32,500 bases of DNA from Chromera velia. Its lineage: Eukaryota; Sar; Chromeraceae. The stretch spans positions 1 to 32,500 of the forward strand of contig JAHBMJ010000551.1 in assembly GCA_018398765.1 (NCBI GenBank), given 5' to 3'. The notes beneath the pieces were generated by a model. That model did not search any database, was not told the DNA's origin, and saw only the letters and a list, made by a program, of their open reading frames with translations. Below are positions 21,202-30,819 of this stretch, in pieces (the first letter of the stretch is position 1; each line of letters begins with the position of its first letter). The translations under genes and the position numbers were made by a program.

Positions 21202-22764
21202 AAATCGAAACCTACATGGAGACAAAGAGGGCAAGCAAGAAAAGCAAACAAAGGAGAGAAGCAGAAGAAGAAGGGAGAAAGCGCGAGAAGCAGGTTGGTC
21301 TCCCAGAAAGAGACAATCAACAAAAAATGTCGATCATCATCGATGGTGTGTGTCTTGAAAAGCAGCGGCCTTCTGAAAGTCGTTTGACTGAGCGCGTATT
21401 CTCGTTTTGAGTCAAGCTAGCAGGGTATCATGCGGCGGCAGACCACCGTGTCTGAACCGAAGTAGACGCTGTTTCCCTGTCCCGTATGCTTTTCCCTTGA
21501 GTGTCTGTGAGCTCAAGCAGGCGTCTTGTTGTTCTTTGACTCGCATAAACATTCGTCAAGTCGTTGTTGGTCTGTCAGTCTGCGTCTGTCTCGACGGTCA
21601 CGAGACTCATTTGCATGCAGTCAAACGTTCCGTAAATTTGCTCGATTGGAACGCTCTTTCACTTCCCGCACCGCTTGGCGACTTGTCTATCCGATCATGG
21701 ATTCGACAGGGTTTTCTTGAGTTGAATTGCCTCTAGGGATTGCTTGCCTCCCGTTCATCTGACTCGATCGGCACATTTGTGTTCACCGACTCGGGATCAC
21801 TCAGCAAGCCTGCTCTTCTCTCTGTATGTGAAGGGTCATACATCTATCGTCACACCCTCTTCCTAGCTCTTCGGGAGCCTCTCCCCAGTCCCAGATATAG
21901 AGGACTGAGTGGAGAACCGACAGAGAAAAAGAGCTCACAAGAATGCTCCAAGGGTGGATGCTGGTCTCACGAGGCTCTGCATCTCACAAGATAACGCACC
22001 CAGTTGATCAGATTTGCAGCACTCTTCTGTCTCACGGGTTCCCCTTACACATCACAAGTAGAGTTTAGACCCTTTTGGCATCTTCAGCGCGTTCTGCCTT
22101 TTCTTTCCTCCCAACTCTTCCTTTCTTCCTTGACTCCCACTTATTTCCTTATTTCTGTGCAGAGCCACAAAGGGTCTCTTTGGGTTCGCGACCACTCTTT
22201 TCGGGGGAACTGCAAAGCCTCCTTCGTTTGTCTGTATCCCTTCAACACCCAAGTCGTGGAACGTCGGACTCCGGAACCTGCAGTGGCAACAGTCAGTCCC
22301 TCTGTTTCAAGACAGAGTCGATGAGCCCGGAGGAAGAAACGAGGATGCACGCACGGGCGTTCTGGCTCATCTGGCGAACGATGGGATCCCTCTCCGCCGC
22401 CCTTATCAACTCTCTGCTTCAGCTCCGTCTTCACGACAGAGAGATTTTCGACACCGACAAAGGGAATCTGCTCCACCAGGTCATCGTGTGCCATGAAGTT
22501 GCGGCCGCGGAGTGTGTCGAGGCATCCGAGTGAATCCGAGGAGCTGATCGATGCGGGGGGGGGCCGAACTCAAGGCAGCCCATGCGTAATGCAAAGGAAG
22601 AGGGGGGGGGGGCAGCTCAGGAAATGCTCCTGGCGCTTCAACTTTTCCTTGCAGCATGTTGTAGCAGAGGCAACGAGAAAGGAAAAGCAGGCGCAATTAA
22701 GGCAGAGGAATCGAAGGAAAGATCATTCCCGTTTCCCAGCTGCCGGTCCAAATGACCCACAAAG
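21202..22764 (+). CDS. Candidate exons of an unidentified charged coiled-coil protein
   Basis: Two segments with good splice sites match in phase. 21202-21293 (acceptor TTTGCAG, donor GTTGGT) encodes a Lys/Arg/Glu-rich helix ending GRKREKQ. 22655-22764 (acceptor CTTGCAG, donor GTGCGT) begins in phase 0 with HVVAEATRKEKQAQLRQR, which continues the same charged character. A possible phase 0-0 exon between them is 22163-22291 (acceptor TGTGCAG, donor GTCAGT), which encodes SHKGSLWVRDHSFRG and more. The start exon and the downstream connection were not found. A different frame and the opposite strand are also open across 22141-22533. Treat this as a lead, possibly the 5' part of the gene ending in the RING-like exon at 24771. 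Confidence 0.28.
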
Positions 22765-23195
22765 GTGCGTGGGTTTTTTTTTTGAGTCAAAAGGGGATCG
22801 GTTGGAAGATAATGCCCCCATCTATCTGTACTTTTGCAGCTGCTTTCTAGGTCTTGCTCCACCTTTCTTTTCCGTCCGCTTTTTGAAACCTTGCTCCATT
22901 CACCTCTTAGTCAACAGTCATTGCTTGCTCCCTCTTTCATTGATGTCATTCAGAAGTCATTTCTCTTAATTCCCTACTCGTATTTTCCCCCCTCACTTCG
23001 CTGATCTTCGCTGACATCTTTCTACTTGGTGGTTCTCTTCCCTGGCCGTGGCTGCATGACTCCTGTTATGATTGCATTTCACGGAACGTGCAGCCTGGAG
23101 TTTTTCTTACAACGCGTCTATCGGACGGACGCCCACGCTTCTCTTCCTTGGTTTCCAGCTCGTTGGAACCAACAGCGACACGTTTGAGGGCCCAG

Positions 23196-23439
23196 TTTGC
23201 GTGTCTATAAGCGCAAAAGGTGTCCACCTCTCACGAATGCCAAGAGAAGAGGGATTCATCATGGCGCGCCACAGCTATGCGATCTTGGGAGAGTTTGTGC
23301 AACCTGCAACCAGGGCTTTACTCGAAACGAAGACAGGGATCAAGTACAAGGAACAGGACAGAAGTTCCAGGATTTCAGATTTCAGAGAAACCTTTCAGCT
23401 TGTGCCCTTTACAACCATGAGGACAAAGGAAGAAACTGA
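23196..23439 (+). CDS. Candidate exon with a CATC-type cysteine pair
   Basis: One frame (LRVYKRKRCPPLTNAKRRG ... LCDLGRVCATCNQGFTRNED) ends at TGA 23439 and would be in phase with the exon ending at 22764 if a weak AG at 23194-23195 were the acceptor. The competing frame, open from 23072, runs through to a GTCCGT donor at 23493 and is equally plausible by eye. Neither is recognisable. Coding status is undecided. Confidence 0.2.
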
Positions 23440-23568
23440 GACATCCTTGGTCCTCAGTAGCGACCTACTGACAAATGCGAGCTTAGATCCAGGTCCGTAT
23501 GTCGTTATTTGTTTTTTTCCCCCACAGTTTCTGCGACCTTCTCATGAATTTCTCCGGCTTCATTTCGA

Positions 23569-23573
<5 letters not shown>

Positions 23574-23625
<52 letters not shown>

Positions 23626-23806
23626 CGTTCTCTCTCTTTCTTCAAGTTTCTTTCTTTCTTTCTTTCTTTCTTTCTTTCCTTCCTTCTTCATTTCTGTTTT
23701 TCTTTTCTTTTCTTTTTTCTTTTTTCTTTTTTTTTTTCTTTCTTTCTTTCTTTCTTTCTTTCTTGCTTGCTTGCTTTCTTTCTTTCTTTCTTTCTTTCTT
23801 TCTCTC

Positions 23807-23847
<41 letters not shown>

Positions 23848-23913
23848 CTCTCTTTCTTTTTTTCTTTCTTTTTTTCTTTCTTTCTTTCTTTCTTTCTTGC
23901 TTTCTTTTTTTTT

Positions 23914-23945
<32 letters not shown>

Positions 23946-24111
23946 TCCTTCCTTCTTCATTTCTTTCTTTCTTTCTTCTCTTTCCTTCTTTCTCTTTCTT
24001 CCTTTCCATCCTTCCTTCTTTTCTTTCTTTCTTTTCTTTCTTCCTTGCTTCTGGCTTCCTGGCTTCCTTCCTTCCTGTCTGTCTGTCGGTCTGTCTGTCT
24101 GTCTGTCGGTC

Positions 24112-24157
<46 letters not shown>

Positions 24158-24230
24158 ATGTGTGTGTGTATGTGTGTGTGTGTGTGTGTGTGTATGTGTG
24201 TGTGTTTCTATGCCTGTGTCTGTCTGTCTG
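23574..24230 (+). repeat. Long (CT)n/(TTTC)n/(GT)n simple-repeat tract
   Basis: CT repeats, then several hundred bases of TTTC with TTCC and TTGC variants, a CTGT/CGGT block (24077-24113), CT again and GT with TATG variants to 24212. The polarity is pyrimidine then GT on the plus strand. ORFs on both strands here (Phe/Ser/Leu or Lys/Glu/Arg runs) are repeat translations. Confidence 0.95.
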
Positions 24231-24248
24231 TCGGTTGACAATGTGTGC

Positions 24249-24500
24249 ATGAAGAAAAGTCTTAGAAGGGAGAAGAAGAAACATCTGTTCTCTCGGTCTG
24301 TCTCTTTCTCTGTCTGTCTGTTATGTACATGAAGAAAAGAAAGGAGAAGAAGAAACATATAGTCTGTCTGTCTGCCTGTCTGCTTACTTGTCGGTCTGTT
24401 TGACTGTCTGTTGTGTTCATGAAGAAGAGGAGGGAACGAAACCATAAACTCTGTCTGACTGTCTGTCTGAAAGAGAAAAAGGAAAACAAAAGACGATACA

Positions 24501-24542
<42 letters not shown>

Positions 24543-24612
24543 TTGTCTGTTTGTCTGTTTGTCTGTTTGTCTGTTTGTCTGTTTGTCTGTCTGTCTGTCT
24601 GTCTAACATATA

Positions 24613-24646
<34 letters not shown>

Positions 24647-24650
24647 TGGT
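24249..24650 (+). repeat. Higher-order repeat: ATGAAGAAAAG segment plus CTGT tract
   Basis: An ATGAAGAARAG...AAACAT block recurs at 24249, 24329 and 24419 (spacing 80 and 90 bp), each followed by a stretch of CTGT. From about 24500 the array is almost pure CTGT and TTGT tetranucleotides to 24649. Confidence 0.85.
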
Positions 24651-24770
24651 GAACTTCTTTCTGCAATCAGTCTGATGTGAGACCAACCATCTCTTCTGCC
24701 TGTCAGTGAAGCCATCTGCATTTAACTTCGCTCGTTTTCATTGGTGCTTCTGTGCTTGTCTGCATTGCAG

Positions 24771-24945
24771 CTGCTCCGTATGCCTTCAAGAGGTGAACGC
24801 GGGTGACATGGGATTTGCTTTCGGTCTCTGTCTGCCCTCAGAGGACCCACACACGGCGCACGCGAAGTGCCTTCTTCTGACAGCCGTCAAGGACAACATA
24901 CTCACCTGCCCCCAATGCCCCCAAGCCACTAAAAAGCCTAGCTAA
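24771..24945 (+). CDS. Terminal exon with a RING-H2-like zinc finger, frame disrupted downstream
   Basis: An acceptor GCATTGCAG (24762-24770) opens a frame, starting at the third codon position, that reads CSVCLQEVNAGD, then GLC, then HTAHAKCLLL and finally LTCPQCPQ before a stop at 24945. The eight ligands fit C-x2-C-x15-C-x6-H-x2-H-x2-C-x12-C-x2-C, a RING-H2 order with a longer than usual C3-H4 spacing, so E3 ubiquitin ligase activity is plausible. From about 24920 the +1 frame becomes strongly protein-like (PLKSLAKKLTDAEMAFLRKR ... PEALEGLRVDPEAEME, a Thr run from ACC repeats, stop at 25177). The natural product may therefore extend to 25177 through a frameshift, an unrecognised splice or a sequence error. 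The upstream exon is unknown. Confidence 0.45.
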
Positions 24946-25179
24946 AAAGCTGACGGATGCAGAAATGGCGTTCCTCCGTAAACGGTCTGTCAATCTCACG
25001 CCTGAGGCTCTGGAGGGGCTTCGGGTCGACCCTGAGGCGGAGATGGAAATCAGGGCACGCTCCACCAGCAGCACCGCGAGCACCTCCACGACCACCACCA
25101 CCACCACCACGACCACCAAGGTAGTCATCGAGGAGGGGGGCGGTTGCATCCAAGTCTTAAAACATGCAACCAAATAGTT

Positions 25180-26429
25180 ATTTTTAATCAGTTTTTGCTT
25201 AAATTAAGCTTTATTATTTTAATTTGAATAAATGTCTACTATATATAAGTATAGGCTCACTAGTATATCTTACTACAAAGTTTTTCTTTATTTAAATATA
25301 TATTTAGTAGTATATTGTTTACCGCTATATATGGGTTTCTGGCTAAGATTACCCCAGAACTTTATCGTTTTAAGTATCGATGAATGGTAACAAATTCTGA
25401 GATATATATATACTAAAAAAGACCGTTTTAAAAGGTTTAATTTAGGATAGGATAGGTAAAGTTCAATAATATAAAAACCTAGATAAAAACCCGTTTTAGC
25501 TTTCAAAAATCTGTAGATCGTCGATCGATCTAGTTTCAAATAATTCTATATCAGAATTGGTACATGAAATTATATGAAAAATTAAAAATATATCGTGGCT
25601 AGCAGAAACCAGAAATGGAAGTTTGAACCAGGTTGTTTAACTTATAAAAAGTTAGGGTGCAAAATTAAGTGGTAAAAGCTTATTAAATTAAAAAAAAAAA
25701 AACGGAAAAAAAGAACTCTAGAAAGAACTATCTTCAAAAAAACAAACAATGTAAACTTATAGTAAAGTGCGTGTTGCGATGTAGCCAGGTGTGTTACACT
25801 GTTGCGTAGATGGAAGGAAGATTAAGAGTGAGGCGGACATAGTAGGAACGGATCTAAAATGCGTTTCCCCCATAGTGAAGTGTTACTGAACGTATAATGG
25901 AATTTTCATTATTAACCGTATAATTTAAGAAGCAGCCTCGCTCATGCGCAAGCACGCCCTACCAAAAGTGGAAGAATTTGAGGAGAAATGTAGTCGTTAA
26001 AGCTGTAGTTGCAAAATGTTGCCAAATAAGGGTCCATCATTTAATAATCTGCCTTCAATAATAATCCAATGCGTGTCGTGACTTGCCGATCGAACGTTAG
26101 ACGCTTATTATGGGCCAACAGCGATGGCGTATTATAATGATAACAATGTGGAAATTTTATACCGGTTAGTACTCGTTTCATTTCTAGATTGCTAGCTAGA
26201 TTGCATAATTTACATTTTTTTTGGCTTTTGTTTTTATAATCGAGCCAATGCAGCGTACCACAGGGTATTACTAAGGGTAGTAGTGAATGCGCCAATAACA
26301 CCAATGAAGAACTCTGGAAACTTGAAGTAAGCCGTCAAAAGAGAAATAAGACAAAACGCGTATACATTACTATAGATACATTATCAGAAACAACCTCTCA
26401 TGATTATTATCCAAGGGAGTTGAGCTATA
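25180..26429. other. AT-rich, gene-poor block
   Basis: Composition drops abruptly right after 25177 and recovers near 26430. Many A and T runs and TATATA stretches occur. The only protein-like stretch is the minus-strand segment at 26304-26041, listed separately. I see no tRNA or other RNA gene. Confidence 0.5.
26041..26304 (-). pseudogene. Possible transposase cysteine-rich-domain remnant
   Basis: The ORF contains LHWLDYKNKSQKKCKLCN and, 17 residues on, FPHC. This is loosely like the KR-C-x2-C...C zinc-ribbon tail of piggyBac-type transposases. Only one and a half cysteine pairs remain and no transposase core is nearby, so this is a weak suggestion. Confidence 0.15.
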
Positions 26430-26695
26430 TCACCCGTAGCCGGCCGTTGAGAACTCTTCTTCTACATCTTCTTTCAATTTTTCCATGAAACTCAACCATG
26501 CACATTCTAACCGAAGCAATTTAAGCATTGAAAGAAGAAAAAGTGCTCTTTCATCGGCGTTCTTGAGTCGAGGCAACCAACCGCTCATGGGTGCACGCAT
26601 GAACAAATCCAAAAAACCCTACACCCATGCAGATCTGATTATACACTCCACACGCACATGCACATCCAAAGCTTTGGACACATTCAAATCAGTAG

Positions 26696-28245
26696 CTAGA
26701 TTATTCTCTGTGCAGTCATCAGAGTCAGGGAAGCCTCTTCGATTTGAAAACTCTCCACTGCGATCTCTTCCTGACCCAGTTTCTCTCCCCCTCCTCTTCC
26801 CCTTCGCTCTGGAGAGAGAAGCCTCACAGACCAGAGCCCCTCAGGGTCCACTCCGTAGAAGAACATCCTGTGTCTCTCGTTCTGCATCCCTCCGACTTGA
26901 ATCCGCATAATCTGTTGACGTCCGTTCGCATCCACAGAGACGGAATCAGAAGGAGCGTCCTCATCAGATCCTGGTACTGGTACTGGTGCCATCACTCTGA
27001 ATCTGTACTGCCTCCCCTGCTGCCCTGGACTTTCGAGAACCAGACTTAGCGGCCACGTGCCTTCCTGCACCAATCCTCTGACAGCAGGTTGTTCTGACGG
27101 GGGGGAGGGGACCGAGAGGACCAGAGTAAGGGCCCAGTCGAGGAGCGTCAAATGGGTGTCATGCCGGGGCACTTCAGGGCCTTCCTCCCTTCGAAATGAG
27201 AACTGGACAGACTGCGGTGCAGACTCCTGATGAACTGATGGGGTGTCAACTATCTCTTCCCTGCCATGATCATCTGAAGAGGGAGTAGGGACAACACCTG
27301 AGAGAGTCTGGACGAGCATTTGTCCTACTGCTGAGTCTGTTGGTGCGATGAGGAAAGACACAGAGACACTGAGTAGCCTGCCCTCATCTCTGAGACCTTC
27401 ATCTGGCACCATGTCACGAACGTCCAAAGTCCAGAGAGACGAGGGTGAATGAGAGAGAGAAAGAGAATGGGCCTCCTCCTCCTCCTCCTCCTCCTCAGAG
27501 GTAGAGGGGAGCACTGAGGGGAAGTCCTGAAGATCTTCTGGGGGGAGGAGACCACCAGACCGCAGAGATCTTCTGGCCTGTTGTTGGGCTTCGGTCTCTC
27601 CTTCCTTTTCCTCTATTGTGGAGTTCTCGCTCTGCACGATGTTGCGCTGCTCTGCAAATGCGACGGCCCAGGGGAGGGCCCCGGCATCCACATTGAAGGG
27701 AGAGGCGCAAACGGGGCCCAGGAAAACAGAGACACTGAGGGGACTGTGGAGGGACGCGGCCAGGTAGCACGTCGTGAATTCGTGTTCCGCAGACACGCGC
27801 ACGGAGACGCCGAGGAGAGAATGGGATGGGGATAAGGGCGGGGGCGAGGTTGCGTTGAGTGTCTCTTGGTGGGGGATCGATGCTGTTGGTGTGGCAGAGG
27901 TTACGGCCAGGGATTCTGGCACAGAGTCATTTGAGCGGGACAGAGAAGCAGAAGCACCAGAGGGTGTGTGAAAAGAGGGGAAGAGGACCGATGCGGACCC
28001 TGCACAGAGAGGGAGGGAGGGAGGGAGGGGGAAAGGAAAGGAGAGAGTTTCCATTGATTAATTGATTGATTGATTTGTTCCGCACTAAATGCCTTCCCGC
28101 TATGTCTATCTGTCGCCAGAGCTAGCAGTAATCATGATAGAAAACTCCTGGAAGGATTTATGAACAGAAGAAGGCTCAGATACATTACACACATGACACC
28201 AGAGTGGTGAAGCACGCACTGATCGATGCAGACACTCAATCACTG

Positions 28246-28280
<35 letters not shown>

Positions 28281-28293
28281 TACACGCACTCAG

Positions 28294-28355
<62 letters not shown>

Positions 28356-28366
28356 AGGGAGGGAGG

Positions 28367-28403
<37 letters not shown>

Positions 28404-29810
28404 TCACTGACCCAAGTCTGCCACTTGAACAGGAAATTGCGCTCTGCCCCCGACAGCCTCCACGTCGACTCTCGTCACATGTGGGCTCTCTTCAATTTTC
28501 TGCCGTCTCTCCTCTTTCTCCAACGCTCCAACAAACTCAGTTGTCCTCACAACTCTCTCCCCCCTGCATCGAATAATTTTCCTCTCAAGACCCAGAACAC
28601 CGCTGTCAACAGGACAACGCGACTCACGAACACAGCCACCCACACGTCCACTGCCCCCCGTGCGAACCCAGTCCCCATCCCCCCCCACCAACAGGCCCTC
28701 CAACATATCCGTCTCTGCGTCAAAGACCGGAGAACCCGAGTTACCTGTGAAGATGTCCAGCCGTGCTCTGAAGAATGCGTCTGGCTCGTTTGTCACCATC
28801 ATCGATTCCTCAGTCCTCCAAAGGCCCGAAGCTCTCTTCGTGGTCTTCGCAGGCAGACCCAACTGCATGCAGGTACAGACAGAGAGGACAGCAGCAAATC
28901 CTGTCTCCGTGTCACCTAGCAAAATTCGAGAAGAAGGAGAAGAAGCATTTGCAGCAGGTCTAGGAGACGTAGAGACAGATGGAAAGCACAGAAAGCTGGT
29001 AGAAGACAAGTAGACGGACTGATTTCAATCGGTAAATCAAGACAGAGGGAGCATCGGTATTTTCGGCCGGTCTGCACTCCCTGTCGGGGTCTACAGGCAC
29101 ACAAATGGCTGATCGAGATCAGAAAATTCCCTTCAATTCTCTCCTCTGGACTCACTCACCGGATGCCCAATCACATAGAAGTGCTGCGAAGTCGTTCTCC
29201 CCCCTCTCCGGACATCTACAGGCTCTCTACCTGCCACAGGTCTGTCCAGCTTCACAAGGGACCAGTCGGAGTGTCTGCCGTCGTTGGTGGCAGAGTTTCG
29301 ATACTCTTGAAACACCTGCTCCTTTGCTTCGTATACATCGCTCAAGGGAATGCGGAGGAAGGACTGACGCTCCAATGAATTGAAACCAAACACAAAGAAG
29401 AAGGCGCTTGCGGGTGCGTTAGTTGTACAGTGTCCCGCTGTAGCGACGACATCCCTTGCCACCAGGACCCCTGTGCATTCTGCGACTGCAGGCTCCTCAA
29501 GGAACCTGACGGTTTCGCAAAAATCTGTCCTCTCCCGAAGTTTCGTATCCTTGAGGACAAGGAAGTCCCCCTCTACCTGCGTGGTGTGTTTGTATATGAG
29601 AGCCACAGTTGCCTGCAGGGGTTTGCTCAGCACCCGAGGGTTAGCTCGGTTATCTCCATTCCAAATCATTTTATTCCTCCCTCCCGGCCATCTCCCGAAT
29701 AGCCTCCTCGATAGGGGTGTGAGAGAAACCGGTTGGGTATCTGAAGTCAAACAAACGACGAGAAGCAATGTTGCAATAACCAGAATGAGAGGCTGTCCAG
29801 CTTGCTGCAT
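26696..29810 (-). CDS. Secreted trypsin/V8-like serine protease with a P-domain-like C-terminal region
   Basis: Exons on the minus strand are 29810-29160, 28862-28412 and 27999-26696 (phase 0, then phase 1), giving 801 residues. Residues 1-26 are a signal peptide. The protease domain has its triad intact: His127 in VVATAGHC, Asp182 in SDWSLVKL and Ser259 in FTGNSGSPVF. GNSGSP is closer to the V8/glutamyl-endopeptidase style than to GDSGGP. The segment before the domain could be a propeptide. After residue 330 comes a Ser/Thr-rich linker, then about 430 residues with hydrophobic beta-like stretches. SSLWTLDVRDMVPDEG (near residue 555) and GLWSVRLLSPERRG recall the W-x-L-x-V-x-D core of proprotein-convertase P domains, here perhaps two or three copies, one split by an acidic run at 536-543. 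The fusion is inferred from exact phase match and good splice sites (GTGAGT/ATGCAG and GTCAGT/GTGCAG). Probably exported or vacuolar; the substrate is unknown. Confidence 0.85.
28244..28400 (-). repeat. Compound microsatellite in intron 2 of the protease gene
   Basis: On the plus strand it reads (CT)n(CA)n...(GA)n(GAGG)n(GA)n. On the sense strand it is therefore (CT)n(CCCT)n(CT)n(GT)n, the same order as in intron 2 of the Cys/His-repeat gene. Confidence 0.95.
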
Positions 29811-30819
29811 GGTTAGTCGGCTTATTCCAGTTCTGACAGTTCGCAGCCGAGGGAAGGACAGACTCCGACAGAGACGGATTCTCTACTAGTTGACCGCGTC
29901 ACAAAACCCCAAACTCAGAGCTCATATATTAATATAAAGCAGAGATCAAATAGCCAAATTGAAACAGAGATGTAACCTCTCGTTAATTGATCGCGACTGA
30001 ACCTGTTAATCGGGAACAAGTCTGACATTGTAGTATGATTGTACAGTCACGAAGATTTACATATATATATATATATATAATAGAAAGTTTAGAGACGGGG
30101 ATTCATTTCACCCTGATGCAGCTGGCGCGCGCGAAGAAGCCGAGTTTGACGGTTCGCGGCGCGCAGAGCTAGCGACCCATATAGCTGACCCAGGTGCCCC
30201 GGAAAGCACATGCATGAATTAACGCATGCATTGGACGGCCCCGGCGCGGACAGCGAATATATTAATACAGGGCCGCGGGGCACTTAAAAAAGTGTTCGCC
30301 AGACGATGACATGCACACTTTGACTTCTGACTCACGTGTGTGTGTGAAATCTTCTCTGTAGATATCTAACGTACTGCCCATTACTGCTTTAACACTTTGC
30401 CGGATGCATTTCATGCTCTCTCCTCGTTGCATCAGCTTGTCAAGAAGTGTTCTTGCAGCTCTCTAATTTCGATATAGACGTCGTCGCGTTTCTTATTGGT
30501 CGGTCATCTGCGCCTGCTCGTGGTTTGGCACGCCGTCTGGAAAGACGCGGAAAGATACTGACAGCCACAGAGATTTGCTCCTCCCTCGCTCCCCATTCGT
30601 AGGAAACAGCCAGAGGGGAATATAATTTATCCTGTTTCTAAGCCTGTCCGACGAACGGCAAAATTTTGCGGCCCGGAAGTGCTGCTGAATCAACGCCGAC
30701 CGTGAGTGCATATCCTCCTCGTCGATTCGGGAACCAGCAAGGACTTCAATTTCATAGCGGGCGCACACACCCAACAACCACCACGGAGAGGGACGACAGG
30801 ACTTTTACGTTTCCTCACA
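29811..30819. promoter_or_regulatory. Divergent spacer between the protease gene and the four-helix membrane protein gene
   Basis: Both start codons face outward. The middle is AT-rich (29900-30110), with an AT microsatellite at 30060-30082. It is followed by a GC-rich segment with a long-range stem GTGCCCCG (30194-30201) / CGGGGCAC (30276-30283) enclosing a small GCATG/CATGC hairpin. The frame of the membrane protein is open back to 30706 but has no upstream ATG. No other gene is visible. Confidence 0.45.
30060..30082. repeat. (AT)n microsatellite
   Basis: Eleven or so AT dinucleotides within an AT-rich intergenic segment. Confidence 0.9.

Noticed and set aside
22141-22494. Minus-strand 117-residue ORF
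   Set aside because: Somewhat protein-like, but no start context, domain or neighbouring minus-strand exon; three plus-strand frames are also open here, so strand cannot be decided.
23572-24721. Long ORFs on both strands of Phe/Ser/Leu, Lys/Glu/Arg or Thr-Asp-Arg-Gln type
   Set aside because: They translate TTTC, CT, GT and CTGT simple repeats; open frame is a by-product of period and composition.
26485-26910. Plus-strand 141-residue ORF
   Set aside because: Overlaps the 3' end of the protease gene on the opposite strand and has no recognisable features.
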